From Vigna angularis (taxonomy: Eukaryota; Streptophyta; Magnoliopsida; Fabales; Fabaceae), in NCBI RefSeq assembly GCF_016808095.1, contig NC_068974.1:21250825-21314824 (forward strand): a stretch of DNA of 64,000 nucleotides. The letters are read 5' to 3'. The notes under the pieces were generated by a model. The model made no database searches and had not been told where the DNA came from. It worked only from the letters and a program-made list of their open reading frames with translations. Each line of letters begins with the position of its first letter. The stretch's first letter is position 1. Made by a program: the position numbers and the translations under genes. This document shows, piece after piece, positions 23,600 to 33,214 of the stretch.

Positions 23600-24819
23600 A
23601 ACTTTGCATCTTGTGTGAAATAGGTTCTCTCTTTGTGACTATTCTAATTCTACATGTTTACTTTCCAGGAGTCTCCTTACCATAAGTAAGTCACCATCAC
23701 AAGGTAAAGCTTCTTCTTCTTCAGAAATGGATGTTTCAGACTCACTATATGGAGAACCCTCACTTTCACTCTCATGCTCAAGGATGTAAGTTGACCTTCT
23801 ATTGCGGCACTCAGATGCATGGTGCCCTTTTTCCCCACATCTAAAGCACTTAGTCTCCTTACTCTTATGATCTCTTGAAGGTTCTTTGACTTTTTCTTTT
23901 CCTCTCTCTCTCTAACTTCTTCATATCTTGGCTTGGTTAGACTACCCTCCCTCTTATACTCTTTCTTATGGTTAGAACTATGAGGGTAATCTTTCTTGGT
24001 GAAGCTTTTCCTCTTGAGTTGTTGCTCTACCCTCACACAAAGTTGGACTAACTCATTGAGATCATTGTAGGGTATAAGTTCAACCCTATCTCTTATGTCA
24101 TAGTTGAGTCCACTTTGAAACCTAGCAATTGTTATCCTAGGTTCTTCTCTTATCCCAACTCTCAACATGAGTAACTCCATTTTCTGTCTATATTCCTCAA
24201 CACTCATGTTCCTTTGTTGGAGTTTGTGGAGCTTATCCATTAATTCCCTATCATAATAGGTTGGTACATGCCTTCTTCTCAAGGCAGTTCTCAACTCATT
24301 CCAATATCTGATGGGAGGTAAGTGTCTTAGCCTATGATCCTTGACCAAGGCTGTCCACCAAATTAAGGCATAGCCTTGAAAGCTTAGAGAAGCCATGGTG
24401 ACTCTCCTTTCATCATCTATTTGGTGGCACTCAAACAATTGCTCAATTTTCATTTCCCACTCTAGATATTCTTCCACATCATCCTTTCCATGAAAAGAAG
24501 GAAGATCAATTTTGGGCTCTCTTGGATGGTGCTCTCTAACTCTATGATGTCTTCTAGGAGGCATTTGGTAGTGGTCATCATTGTGATGACTACTATTTTT
24601 CTCAAGCTCACTAGGAGAAGATGATGATTCTTCTCTTCTCCCATGGGAAGATCTCTCTTTTCTTTTGTCTTGATTATTCAAAAGTTGACTAATCATGTCT
24701 TTGAGCTCACTAATCTCTCTATCCCTTTGTTCAAATTTTTGTTGAAATTCCTCCCTTAAAGAACTCTCACTATTGGGTTTAATGCTACCTTGCACACTTG
24801 ATTGACTCATTCTTGTCAA
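23600..24819 (-). pseudogene. gag of element B, frameshifted
   Basis: ATG at 24819 opens a gag related to that of element C: GKDDVEEYLEWEMKIEQLFECH, LIWWTALVKD and MDKLHKLQQRNMSVEEYRQKMELLML are shared. After a basic linker the open frame shifts near 23910-23930, so that the CCHC knuckle (CFRCGEKGHHASEC, about 23850-23810) is only in another frame; the original frame ends at 23677. In the shifted frame coding continues to a TAG near 23640, where element C has a Gln codon, and then into pol. Element B's gag therefore carries at least one indel and one nonsense change. Confidence 0.82.
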
Positions 24820-27275
24820 ATGAAAAAGGTTTTCACAAGGTTTTCAAAATATTTGACAAGTAATGAGTGAAAAGATTTTCACAATTTTTTTCTTTGTTTT
24901 TGGTGAAATATTTCTAAAGAGATTCTAAAGGTGAAAGATGTTTCTAGGTAGCCCCCAGGAAGAAGAGGTGAGTCACTAATGGACAAGCTTAAAAACCAAG
25001 TTCTTCCTTAGCCAGAGTTTCCTTAGAGTTATCTTTTACCTAAGTTTCTACTTAGAAATTCTTCAAATTCTTTTCAAATGTTATGAAATGAACCTATAAC
25101 CAAAGAAAGGTTGTCTAAATGCTATGCAATCCTATATATCACAGAGACAAAAAGATTAAGCAACAAAGTAATGAAAAAAATAAAGATGCAAGAATGTAAA
25201 TGCTAAACGGCCCTAAGTGAAAGTGTAAGTGATACTTGGAGCCCCTTGACACACTTCCACACTAAAGAAAATGAAATTGGACTATTACAATGTTCAATTG
25301 TGAACTTGGAATTGCTTCAAGAGCATTTTCCCAAGTCACTTAACTCAAAACAACAAAAGTAAATTGAAATACACTTTTCAAACAGCAAATTCCGTGATAT
25401 AGACTTGAAATGAGGCCAAGAATTTAATGAAAACTTTGTCTTCTTGCTGCTGCATAAAGCTAATTGAATTGGAGATGCAAATTGCTGCTGTAACAGAATT
25501 TACAGCTTGCTGGACAGTGATGTTTAGCTGCTGTTGAGTCTTCCTTCTTGCTCCACTTTCAATGCTCAAACCACTTCCTAGGAGGCTACCAAAGTAGGAG
25601 AAGGATTCTGGTACTGGATGCCCCAAACAGCTTGCACATACACTCCAAAACTCAGCAAAATCACACCAATCAGTTTAAAAATCTGCACCAAACTATGCTG
25701 CTATTTGCACCAAACTATGCTGCTGTTTTGAAACTTAGGATGCCAAACAAAATAGACACAGCAATTTGGAACAGCACACCAATGAAAGGTACACAAAAGG
25801 AACTTATCAAAGGCACTAGAATGGATGAAGAAAGCAAGAAAAACACAAGCACAGTTCAGAAATTCTTCCAATACAAACTGTTTGATAATTTTCAAAAGTG
25901 TTTGATAAAATGCCTCACTGAGTTTCAACTTTGTTTTTCAAGACTTGTAATCTGGATTGGTTGGTTCTAACAGCTTTTTAACACTTGATTCTTCTTCTTT
26001 TGATCATGTATTTTCACTTTTAAACATTGAACCAGCTTTTTCACAATCCAACAATGAATTTTACACTAAAATTACCAAAACAGTGGCTGGAAAAACAGAA
26101 ACTGCACCAGAAAAATGAACTAAAATGGTGGTTTTGGAACCCAAAATGAGTAGCAGTGTTTCAGCAGCTTGGATGAATGTTCAAACAACTTTTATTCATG
26201 ATATTAAACATGTTTAAACTCTTAAACAGCTGAATTAATGCTTACTACTCAAATTCACTGGTCCACTTCCAATTTTAACTCAAAATTGATGGTTTAAGTA
26301 TCCAATCTGCATATAACTTCAATTTTGAACAAATGAACAATTTTAGCAACCTTTAATCATCCATTTAGACTTGTTCAAACTGTCCAAACACATAGAAAAA
26401 GCAGATTCCAAATTTCACGCATGCTATGGCTCAATTATGCAGCAAAACCATCAATGAACCAACCAAATTTAGCTTTTCATGGAATCAAAGATTGGACAAC
26501 AAATGCAATGACTCTAAGAAGTGTATAAACACAGATCTAAGCTAGATTCAATGTGCTTAGTATGACCAAATTCAGATTAGACCAGTTCAAATAGATTAGC
26601 ACGGTGAAGAGCTAGAATTTGAAGCTGAAATGGTGAATGGTTAAGGATTTTGAGCAACCACACTATGCATACTGCATTTTAGTGCTTATTCTGGTTTGCT
26701 ATACCTTAAGACACATTCAACAACATTATACAATGTTGTACCAAGCTCCAGAATCAAATAAAAACTGCTGAAACAGTTTTAGACGTGTTGCACCAGATTT
26801 AATTTCTGCAATAGAATTCACACCAAATTCAAATCTGATTTGCACTTTTAATGCTTCAGCTTGTATAACCCAGGCTAGATCAAGTCCTCATTGCCTTATT
26901 TGGTATATATACAGCTTGTTTAGCACTTGCAAATCAATTAACACAAAATACTCCAGCAGAATCAGGAAACTAAACAAAACAGAAAAAAGAAAATACTACA
27001 ACAATTGCACAAGACTATAACAACACTGAATTTTGAATTATAAGGCTGGAATTGACTCAAACAATGAAGTTTCACCGATTAAAATGAAAAGAAAACATCA
27101 ACACACAAAGGAAACTCAAATTGAACTACTGGAAAAGTAATACACAGCAAAACAGAAATGAAAAACAGCACCTCTGGAAACAAAACAGAACACACTGATT
27201 TGGAAAATTGAAACAGAAAATGGCAGAGGAACTTAGCTCTGGTTTGCGTGGACAACCAAGGCTCTAGATACCACT
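24820..27275 (-). other. 5' leader of element B
   Basis: About 2.45 kb without a supported coding region. The gag-proximal 500 bp align with element C's leader. The frame at 25548-25970 on the plus strand has no recognisable features and is antisense to the element. At 27260-27275 the minus strand reads AAGTGGTATCTAGAGCC, the primer-binding site next to the 5' LTR. Confidence 0.65.
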
Positions 27276-28030
27276 TGATGGAAACTTAGCCATGCTTAGA
27301 ATGATTTGGGTCTTGTAGACAAAGCTTCAAAAATCGAGAACAGTATTGGTGCAGTGGATTGAAAACAGCAGTGTGGATGCAGCGGAAATTAAGTGAGATT
27401 GATTGATGGTTGGTGTGTTTGAGTGGAATGAGTATGTGTGGGAACCTCACAGCTCAGAAGGCCTTCCTACAATGGAAGGAAGCTAGAGGAAAGGGAAGAG
27501 AAAGTAGAGAGAATAAATGACTCAAGAGCAATAGGCTGGAAGTTAATTTCAGCAGCAATTTACTAAGCTCAAAAGTCCTTTACATGGTGAAAGAGGTCTC
27601 TTATTTATAGGGAAATAAGAGCCTCAGATCTGAAATGACATTCAAAATGAAATGACAATGAAACTGAAATGAATGACGCCAATTTTGGTTTGGGCAGCAG
27701 CTCACACAGCTCATGTGAATTCTTGGGCAGCAAGTTTGAAAATGGAAAGTGCCAAATTTTGTTTTGATGGTTTTGGTCAGCAACACACATGTAAAACACC
27801 TTTGTTTTATAGTTTGGGCAACAAGCTTTTCCCCCAAGTCTTTATATTGGCAGCTGCTTTTTATTAATCCTACAAAGCAAGGAAAAATGTGCTTTTAATT
27901 ATGGGAAAAAGAATCAATGTAAATTACCTTCCATAAAAGCAAAATGGTAGGTGATCCTTCTTCCTCTTGAATCCTCTTTGCCATGGCTCTAGTAAGAGGT
28001 CCAATGTGCGTCTTAGATGGTCTTCCATCA
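27276..28030 (-). repeat. 5' LTR of element B
   Basis: 755 bp, TGATGGAAACTTAGCC...TTCCATCA, with the primer-binding site directly inside it. It is nearly identical to 19624-20378. Confidence 0.92.
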
Positions 28031-28035
28031 TTTGG

Positions 28036-28540
28036 GACATGTTCAACACTTTAAAATGGTAGAAATTTGAATTCGGACTGCGTGGTTGTGAATGTGTAGA
28101 AGTCTACTTGGTTTAAAACTCAATTTGAGGAAGTGAACTAGTGAAAACTTGAATTAGGAGTTTTGTGTTCAAATGGTTAGTTGGGATAGTCTTAGTAAGT
28201 CATTTGGGACTTGTTAGAGTCTCTAAGGTTCTTGAAATTGTGCTACAAGTGGTATAATTTAATTTGATTCTCTAAGTTGAGTTTTTTGTGAGTTTATGGT
28301 TGAGATCTTGTAGCCATTTGTTAAAAATGAGTTTAGCAAACAGGTTTGGTGCGCTAAGCGAGAGGTGAGTAAGTAGAACCCACTGTTTCTGTTTTCGCAC
28401 AACGAGTAGGGTCGCTGAGCGAGGGGTTGAGGTCTGAGAGCACTGTAAGCTTTATTCGCACATCGAGCAGGGTCGCTCAGCGAGAGAAGTATGGGGTCGC
28501 TCAGCGAGGGCTTCACTGAGCGACTGGTCCAGGTTTTGAT
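28036..28540. other. LTR-like sequence with an array of GCTGAGCGA motifs
   Basis: Continues 18912-19618. Between about 28345 and 28525 there are six or so copies of a short palindromic motif (TCGCTGAGCGA, TCGCTCAGCGA, GCGCTAAGCGAG) spaced 20-60 bp apart. No gene. Confidence 0.4.
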
Positions 28541-28845
28541 GTACTTTTTTCTTATTTGTAAGTATGAATATGGAAAGTGATTGAATGGATTTGAGAAGAT
28601 TTGAAAATAAATTTTTTTGTTGTTTATTTGAGTGGATTTGAAGGTAGGTGAGAGTGGATTTGGAAGTAAATTTTTTTAATCTGTCACATCAATCAAATCC
28701 TACACTAATTCTCATAAACGTTATTTCCAAATTCGCTCTTACTTACCTCCAAATTCACTCAAATAAACAACAAAAAAATTTATCTTCAAATCCTCTCAAA
28801 TCCACTCAATCACTCTCCCCCAAATCCATTCAAGTGAACAAAGGG
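28541..28845. repeat. Fold-back (MITE-like) inverted repeat, about 300 bp
   Basis: The left arm (about 28560-28665: GTGATTGAATGGATTTGAGA ... TTTTTTTGTTGTTTATTTGAG) is the inverted copy of the right arm (about 28730-28820: CTCAAATAAACAACAAAAAAA ... TCCACTCAATCAC). The arms leave a short loop around 28680-28720. The whole stretch would fold into one long hairpin. The outer right end resembles ends starting CTTTGTTCACTTGAATGG. A clean target duplication was not identified. Confidence 0.65.
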
Positions 28846-29278
28846 TAAAAGACGTCTGTTCTTTCACCAACAGACTTCAAAAGGCAATTAATGTTTGTTT
28901 TTCTGGCCAACAGACGTCTAATGGGTCTCTTAAATTATCCTTGCGCTTAATTTTTTATGAATTTGAACACTAAAAGACATCTGTTCTTTCACCAATAGAC
29001 TTCCAAACGGCAATTAACATATGTTCTTCTAATCAACTGACGTCTAATGGGACTCTTAAAATATCTTCGTGCTTAATTTTTTATGAATTAGAATACTAAA
29101 AGACATTTGTTCTTTTACCAACAGATTTCAAAAAGACAATTAACATCGATTCCTCCAATCAATCAATGTCAATTGCGTGATTTTATTTACAATATTGTCA
29201 CTTATCATTTTTAGCGTTGGATGCTATTGGTTGTGAGACGTTGAACGTTAGATATTGTACCCCTATTTTATACTAGTG
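28846..29278. repeat. CACTA-type subterminal repeats and terminus
   Basis: Three tandem units of about 120 bp (starting near 28848, 28973 and 29097) share AAAGAC(G/A)T(C/T)TGTTCTTT and CTGACGTCTAATGGG-type phrases. The stretch ends at 29278 in TTTTATACTAGTG, whose reverse complement starts CACTAGTATAAAA, a CACTA terminus. The inverted duplication that follows begins at the very next base. Confidence 0.55.
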
Positions 29279-29898
29279 ATTCTTGTTGTGGAGTTTTCCA
29301 ACAAGGGTTTGCTCGTTCCAATATGATGAATCGAAACAAAATAAGTAAATTATTTTTATTTGCATTCATCCAAATACAAGGTACTAATAGAAACTTTAAA
29401 CATATAAAATAGAATAAATAATCCTTCTTTTAATTTAATTTATTTCATATCCAAAAATACATTGCTAAATATATATTTCTTAAGTAATATAATCAATATT
29501 GATGTTAACAATTAGAGTCTAGAACGAGGATTACATTGAAAACGACAGAACCGGTGAAAAGCACATTGTTAAATTTAACATTCACCGATATCATAAAAAA
29601 AATTAATTAATTTGTTTCCATTCGTATTCTCCTAATTTCTAGAAATATAAAATGAATATATTTATGATATAATTTTAATTATTTAATAAAATAAAAACCA
29701 TGTTACATTCATTAAATGAATAATTCAATCGTAATTAAATATTACTTTAATAAAAGATAAGAAGAATGTTAAAAAAAAGGAAAAGTTTGACTCTCAATCA
29801 TCTTAAGTAATAGATTCAATATTTTTCTTCTTTTGACAAAGATATTCCAAGAGAATTTTTATCACTTTTACACAACATATATGACTGCATTCTAATAC

Positions 29899-29906
29899 TA
29901 TAAATA
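29899..29906 (+). promoter_or_regulatory. TATA box of the left peptide gene
   Basis: TATAAATA lies 58 bp upstream of the start codon, a normal plant spacing that would place the transcription start at about 29930. Confidence 0.6.
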
Positions 29907-29963
29907 CGTTTCTAGTTGAATGCTGAAATGAAAAAAAAAAGATATACTTGAAATTGGCAAAAG

Positions 29964-30663
29964 ATGGCCTTAGTGAAAGTTACTTTGGTAGCAATTGTTT
30001 TTGCTTTGATAGCTTGTAATGGTATGGTGTTTTGAGGTTTTTCTTTTCTCATTTGATAAATATTTTTGTGGCATGTCATATAGATATTTAACTCTAATTT
30101 ATGAGATTAATAGAGTTTTAAGAAATAAACCTAGTTGAAATGTTAAAATTTGATACTTAACATGATTTTATATTCTAATAGTGGGATGTGTTTTTGTAGG
30201 ATTTGTCTTAGGTAAGGATACATGTAACGAGAATAAGGATTGCAAGGGAAAGGTAGCTTTATGCAGAGATTCAGCTCTTTGTGTTAACAATGTTTGTCAA
30301 TGTCCATCCAACATACTAGGATTCAAGGATACATGCAACGAGAATAAGGATTGCAAGGGAAAGGTAGCTTTATGCAGAGATTCAGCTCTTTGTGTTAACA
30401 ATGTTTGTCAATGTCCATCCAACATACTAGGATTCAAGGATACATGCAACGAGAATAAGGATTGCAAGGGAAAGGTAGCTTTATGCAGAGATTCAGCTCT
30501 TTGTGTTAACAATGTTTGTCAATGTCCATCCAACATACTAGGATTCAAGCCAGATAAATGTAAAACTGTTGCTGATTGCTCATTTGTTTGTCCTCCACCA
30601 TGTGATAAACAATATTGTAATGTAATCACCGGTAAATGCGAATGCTTGTGTAAGAAATACTGA
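29964..30663 (+). CDS. Secreted multidomain cysteine-rich peptide (NCR/defensin-like)
   Basis: Two exons, 29964-30021 and 30200-30663, with GT at 30022 and AG at 30198-30199, predict 173 residues. Exon 1 encodes a hydrophobic signal peptide (MALVKVTLVAIVFALIACN). Exon 2 encodes three near-identical 37-residue repeats (30217-30327, 30328-30438, 30439-30549), each with six cysteines spaced C-x5-C-x6-C-x5-C-x4-C-x-C. A diverged terminal domain with eight cysteines follows (C-x5-C-x3-C-x3-C-x4-C-x6-C-x-C-x-C). Short signal exon, one intron and a DC...CxC pattern match the legume NCR/late nodulin and defensin-like architecture, but those usually carry one domain. Likely a secreted, disulphide-bonded peptide precursor; whether it is cut between repeats is unknown. 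A longer frame starting at 30181 merely runs into the intron. Family placement is an inference. Confidence 0.8.
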
Positions 30664-30673
30664 GAAATTTATC

Positions 30674-30679
30674 AATAAA
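30674..30679 (+). terminator. Polyadenylation signal of the left peptide gene
   Basis: AATAAA, 11 bp after the stop codon. No stronger signal is seen nearby. Confidence 0.45.
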
Positions 30680-31775
30680 TATGCAAGTTTTGTTAGAGCC
30701 TAGCATCTTTAAACATATTTTGTTTTCTTTGTGTTAGTTTTGTAAACACAATGAAAAGAAGAATTTGGAACTCAACTATAATATAACACACTTGATAATT
30801 CTTTGAAATCTTTTTTAGTACTTGATTGTATTTTGATCTCAGAACATAGTTGTAAAATTAGCATTAGTTCTTACAAATATTAGGATTGATATAATTGATT
30901 CTATTAGTTGATAGTGTTTTAAAAATAAAATTTCAAAACAAGTGTACTAACATATATAATTGATTTATTAGTTGATAATCCATTATTCTTATATATAGTT
31001 AACATAGTCTTTCTAAATAATCTTTTATTATACCATTTAATCGATTAAACAAGCTTCTCATTAATTGAAAAAATTGATTATTAAATTTATCATATAAATA
31101 ATATAATCAATTATATATCTGACAATATAATTAAAATCTTGAAAAAACAACATGTTTAGTAAGGTTTTTTCTTGCATAATCTAATATATTATTCTTAGAA
31201 TCTATAAAGAACAAATTAATTTATTATGTAGTAGATTAAAAGTACTAAAATTCAGTTTTAGCTTTTAAATTTTGGAAGACATTTAAATAATTTTAATTCA
31301 ATTTTAAAGGTTGTGTGATGTATTATAGAATTCTAACAAATATCTTGTGTGAAAGAACTAAAAGTGAGAAAGTTGTAAATTAAGCTTGATATAGGAGAAC
31401 ATTATGAAAACATCATCTTTGGATATGTTGAGGTTTTTTTCAATATCAAACATGTTACCAATCAACTTCGGTCAAACCCCTTGTATAATTGAAGAACTAC
31501 ATGCTTCTATGATATACCAAAATTTAAATTTCTTGTGAGTAGTTGCAAAACACATGTGCAACTATAAAATACCAAATGCACATGCAATTATTTTTACTCA
31601 TATTCTACATACTAACTCCTAACATCAAATGTTGGCACAAAAGATATTTCCAACTCTACATAAAAAAATAGAGAACATCACATATATAAATGCAACCAAT
31701 GTTTTTCAACTTTTGAGTGAAGGAGCACATTAAACCCAAATGCACTTGATATTCTTTAGATTTCACATGATATTA

Positions 31776-33214
31776 TTTAGATTTCACATATGTAGGTTTG
31801 TTCCATCCAGGGTTGCTTCCCAGGCTATCACACACTCAATTAAGCAACAATACTTGAGTCCATAACCTACTTGGGGAGCAATACCTAAAAACGGCAAAGA
31901 GTCATTCTAGTAGCGTTTTAAGGTGAACAACTCATTAAACTAATTGTCATTCTTGTCAAAGTATGTTCATTAATCAATGTTTCTTTTGTTTATTGTAACA
32001 GATGAAGGTGCAGTGGAAACCTAAATATGAAACTCAAATACAAAGAACTTTCCACAGTAAAGCATCTCATCGATTGTCAAAGATGTTTACGAATGCCCGC
32101 TTGGCAGGGGAGCGACCTTACTGGCTGGACGAGCACGTTTGGAACTCTTTACTCGCTCATTGGAATTCAGCAGAGTTTCGCAATAAGTGTGCTACAACCC
32201 AAAAGAATAGAGCTTTTGAAAAGGGTAGCACCCCCTACATACCGGTGGGTCGATGACGGTTCATGAGCATGTCATTCGTATGGTAAACCTTCATTACTTT
32301 TATGTTTCTTTCATATATAACGTGTATATTTTCTATTTCATGTACACTTCTAACTCTAAATTATGTTATAGGCATAAGCTTTGGGATGGAATGTTGATGA
32401 GGTATTTGCATAGACTCATGTTCGGAAGGGAACTACTGAATTCGTTGATGAAAGGTTTCGCAACACTCATGTAAGAAAATAACACTACTACTAGAAGCTA
32501 GTAATTTTTATTTATGTTACTGTATCATTCCCTAACTTTTAATGTTTGAACAAGAAAAATTTTCTACGAGACTTTCACAAGTTAGATTTGAACATGGGTA
32601 AGCTCCTACACCAGATGATGTGAGTAATGAAGACAACGAATTCCGTAGGGCACAATGCTGGGTCAATGTCGTTGGTGGAAAAAAAAAGGGCAAGTGTACG
32701 GTGCAGGACAACTTGCTGCAAACTACACAACAGCCAGAAGAGGTACTCTAAAAGCACCAACCTTCTTCTTCAACCACCACTGCTGATGAGGCCGTCGAGC
32801 ACTTGACACAGCTACTACAACAACGTGACCAGGAAAATCCTGATTTGAGAGAAGAATACAGTGACTTAAGGAACAAGTTTACAAACTTCAAGTCCCTGCC
32901 GAAAGCTTCACACATTCATTCCACCGTCCCTCCGACCCAGCCACAACCCTCCCCATAACCATTCTTACTGGAGCTTTGAAGTAAGTGTTTAGGAAAGAAG
33001 AAAAATTCTAATATAAAAAGTTATTTTAGCTAAATAGTATGAATTTAAAACAAAATCATGCATTTGTGAAGATTTTTATAGCAAGATAATTATTTGTATG
33101 TTAACTTTAAAGTTTTTGTGTTGCATATTGAGTTTGAAATTACAGGGTTATTTATAAGAGTAACTCTTCGTTGAAAAATTGAAGAACATTCATTATATTT
33201 GTGCATAATGGTTT
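31776..33214. other. Spacer between the arms of the inverted duplication
   Basis: About 1.4 kb of single-copy sequence at the centre of the palindrome. Its middle (about 31980-32960) is a CACTA transposase fragment, annotated separately. Flanks 31776-31979 and 32961-33214 show no gene. CACTA termini were not found at either edge. Confidence 0.55.
31980..32960 (+). pseudogene. CACTA Transposase_24-like fragment
   Basis: Exon-like pieces encode a domain typical of CACTA second genes: 32002-32200 (SKASHRLSKMFTNARLAG, WLDEHVWNSLLAHW, FRNKC...NRA), then after an intron 32380-32472 (VDEVF, a stop, THVRKGTTEFVDERF) and 32555-32950 (QVRFEHG, APTPDDV, then a charged coiled region ending in TVPPTQPQPSP). 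A frame change near 32225 and several stops (for example in place of a Gln codon in the FAxTHVRK segment) show it is dead. It is unrelated in detail to the other two CACTA copies in the window, so it comes from a different element. Confidence 0.7.

Larger units (their letters stand above)
19624..28030 (-). mobile_element. Ty3/gypsy LTR retrotransposon (element B), 8407 bp, TSD TTTGG
   Basis: Two equal-length 755-bp LTRs (19624-20378 and 27276-28030) differ at roughly ten positions by eye and are flanked by TTTGG (19619-19623 and 28031-28035). On the minus strand the order is 5' LTR, primer-binding site TGGTATCTAGAGCC, leader, gag, protease-RT-RNase H-integrase, polypurine tract, 3' LTR. The protease-RT-RNase H-integrase order defines Ty3/gypsy. 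The pol frame runs 136 bp into the 3' LTR, a trait known from the CRM clade, but clade placement is tentative. The copy is defective: gag frameshift, stop before pol, and loss of the integrase catalytic Glu. Confidence 0.93.
29279..31775 (+). repeat. Left arm of a large inverted duplication
   Basis: About 2.5 kb that recurs in inverse orientation at 33215-35602. Matching anchors are ATTCTTGTTGTGGAGTTTTC at the outer edge (inverse at 35583-35602), the peptide gene itself, GGAACTCAACTATAAT near 30770 (inverse near 33660), GTAGTTGCAAAACACATGTG near 31540 (inverse near 33450) and AATGTTTTTCAACTTTTGAG near 31700 (inverse near 33290). Outside the gene (30680-31775) it holds no other coding sequence. 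Confidence 0.85.

Noticed and set aside
28848..29200. CRISPR-like array
   Set aside because: Only three diverged units of about 120 bp ending at a CACTA terminus in plant nuclear DNA. These are transposon subterminal repeats.
30181..30663. Single-exon start of the peptide gene at a GTG or in the intron
   Set aside because: The reading frame upstream of 30200 is intron sequence. The 29964 exon provides ATG, signal peptide and matching splice phase, and the same structure exists in the right arm.
31980..32960. Central transposase fragment as a functional gene
   Set aside because: It has frame changes and stops and lacks both CACTA termini.
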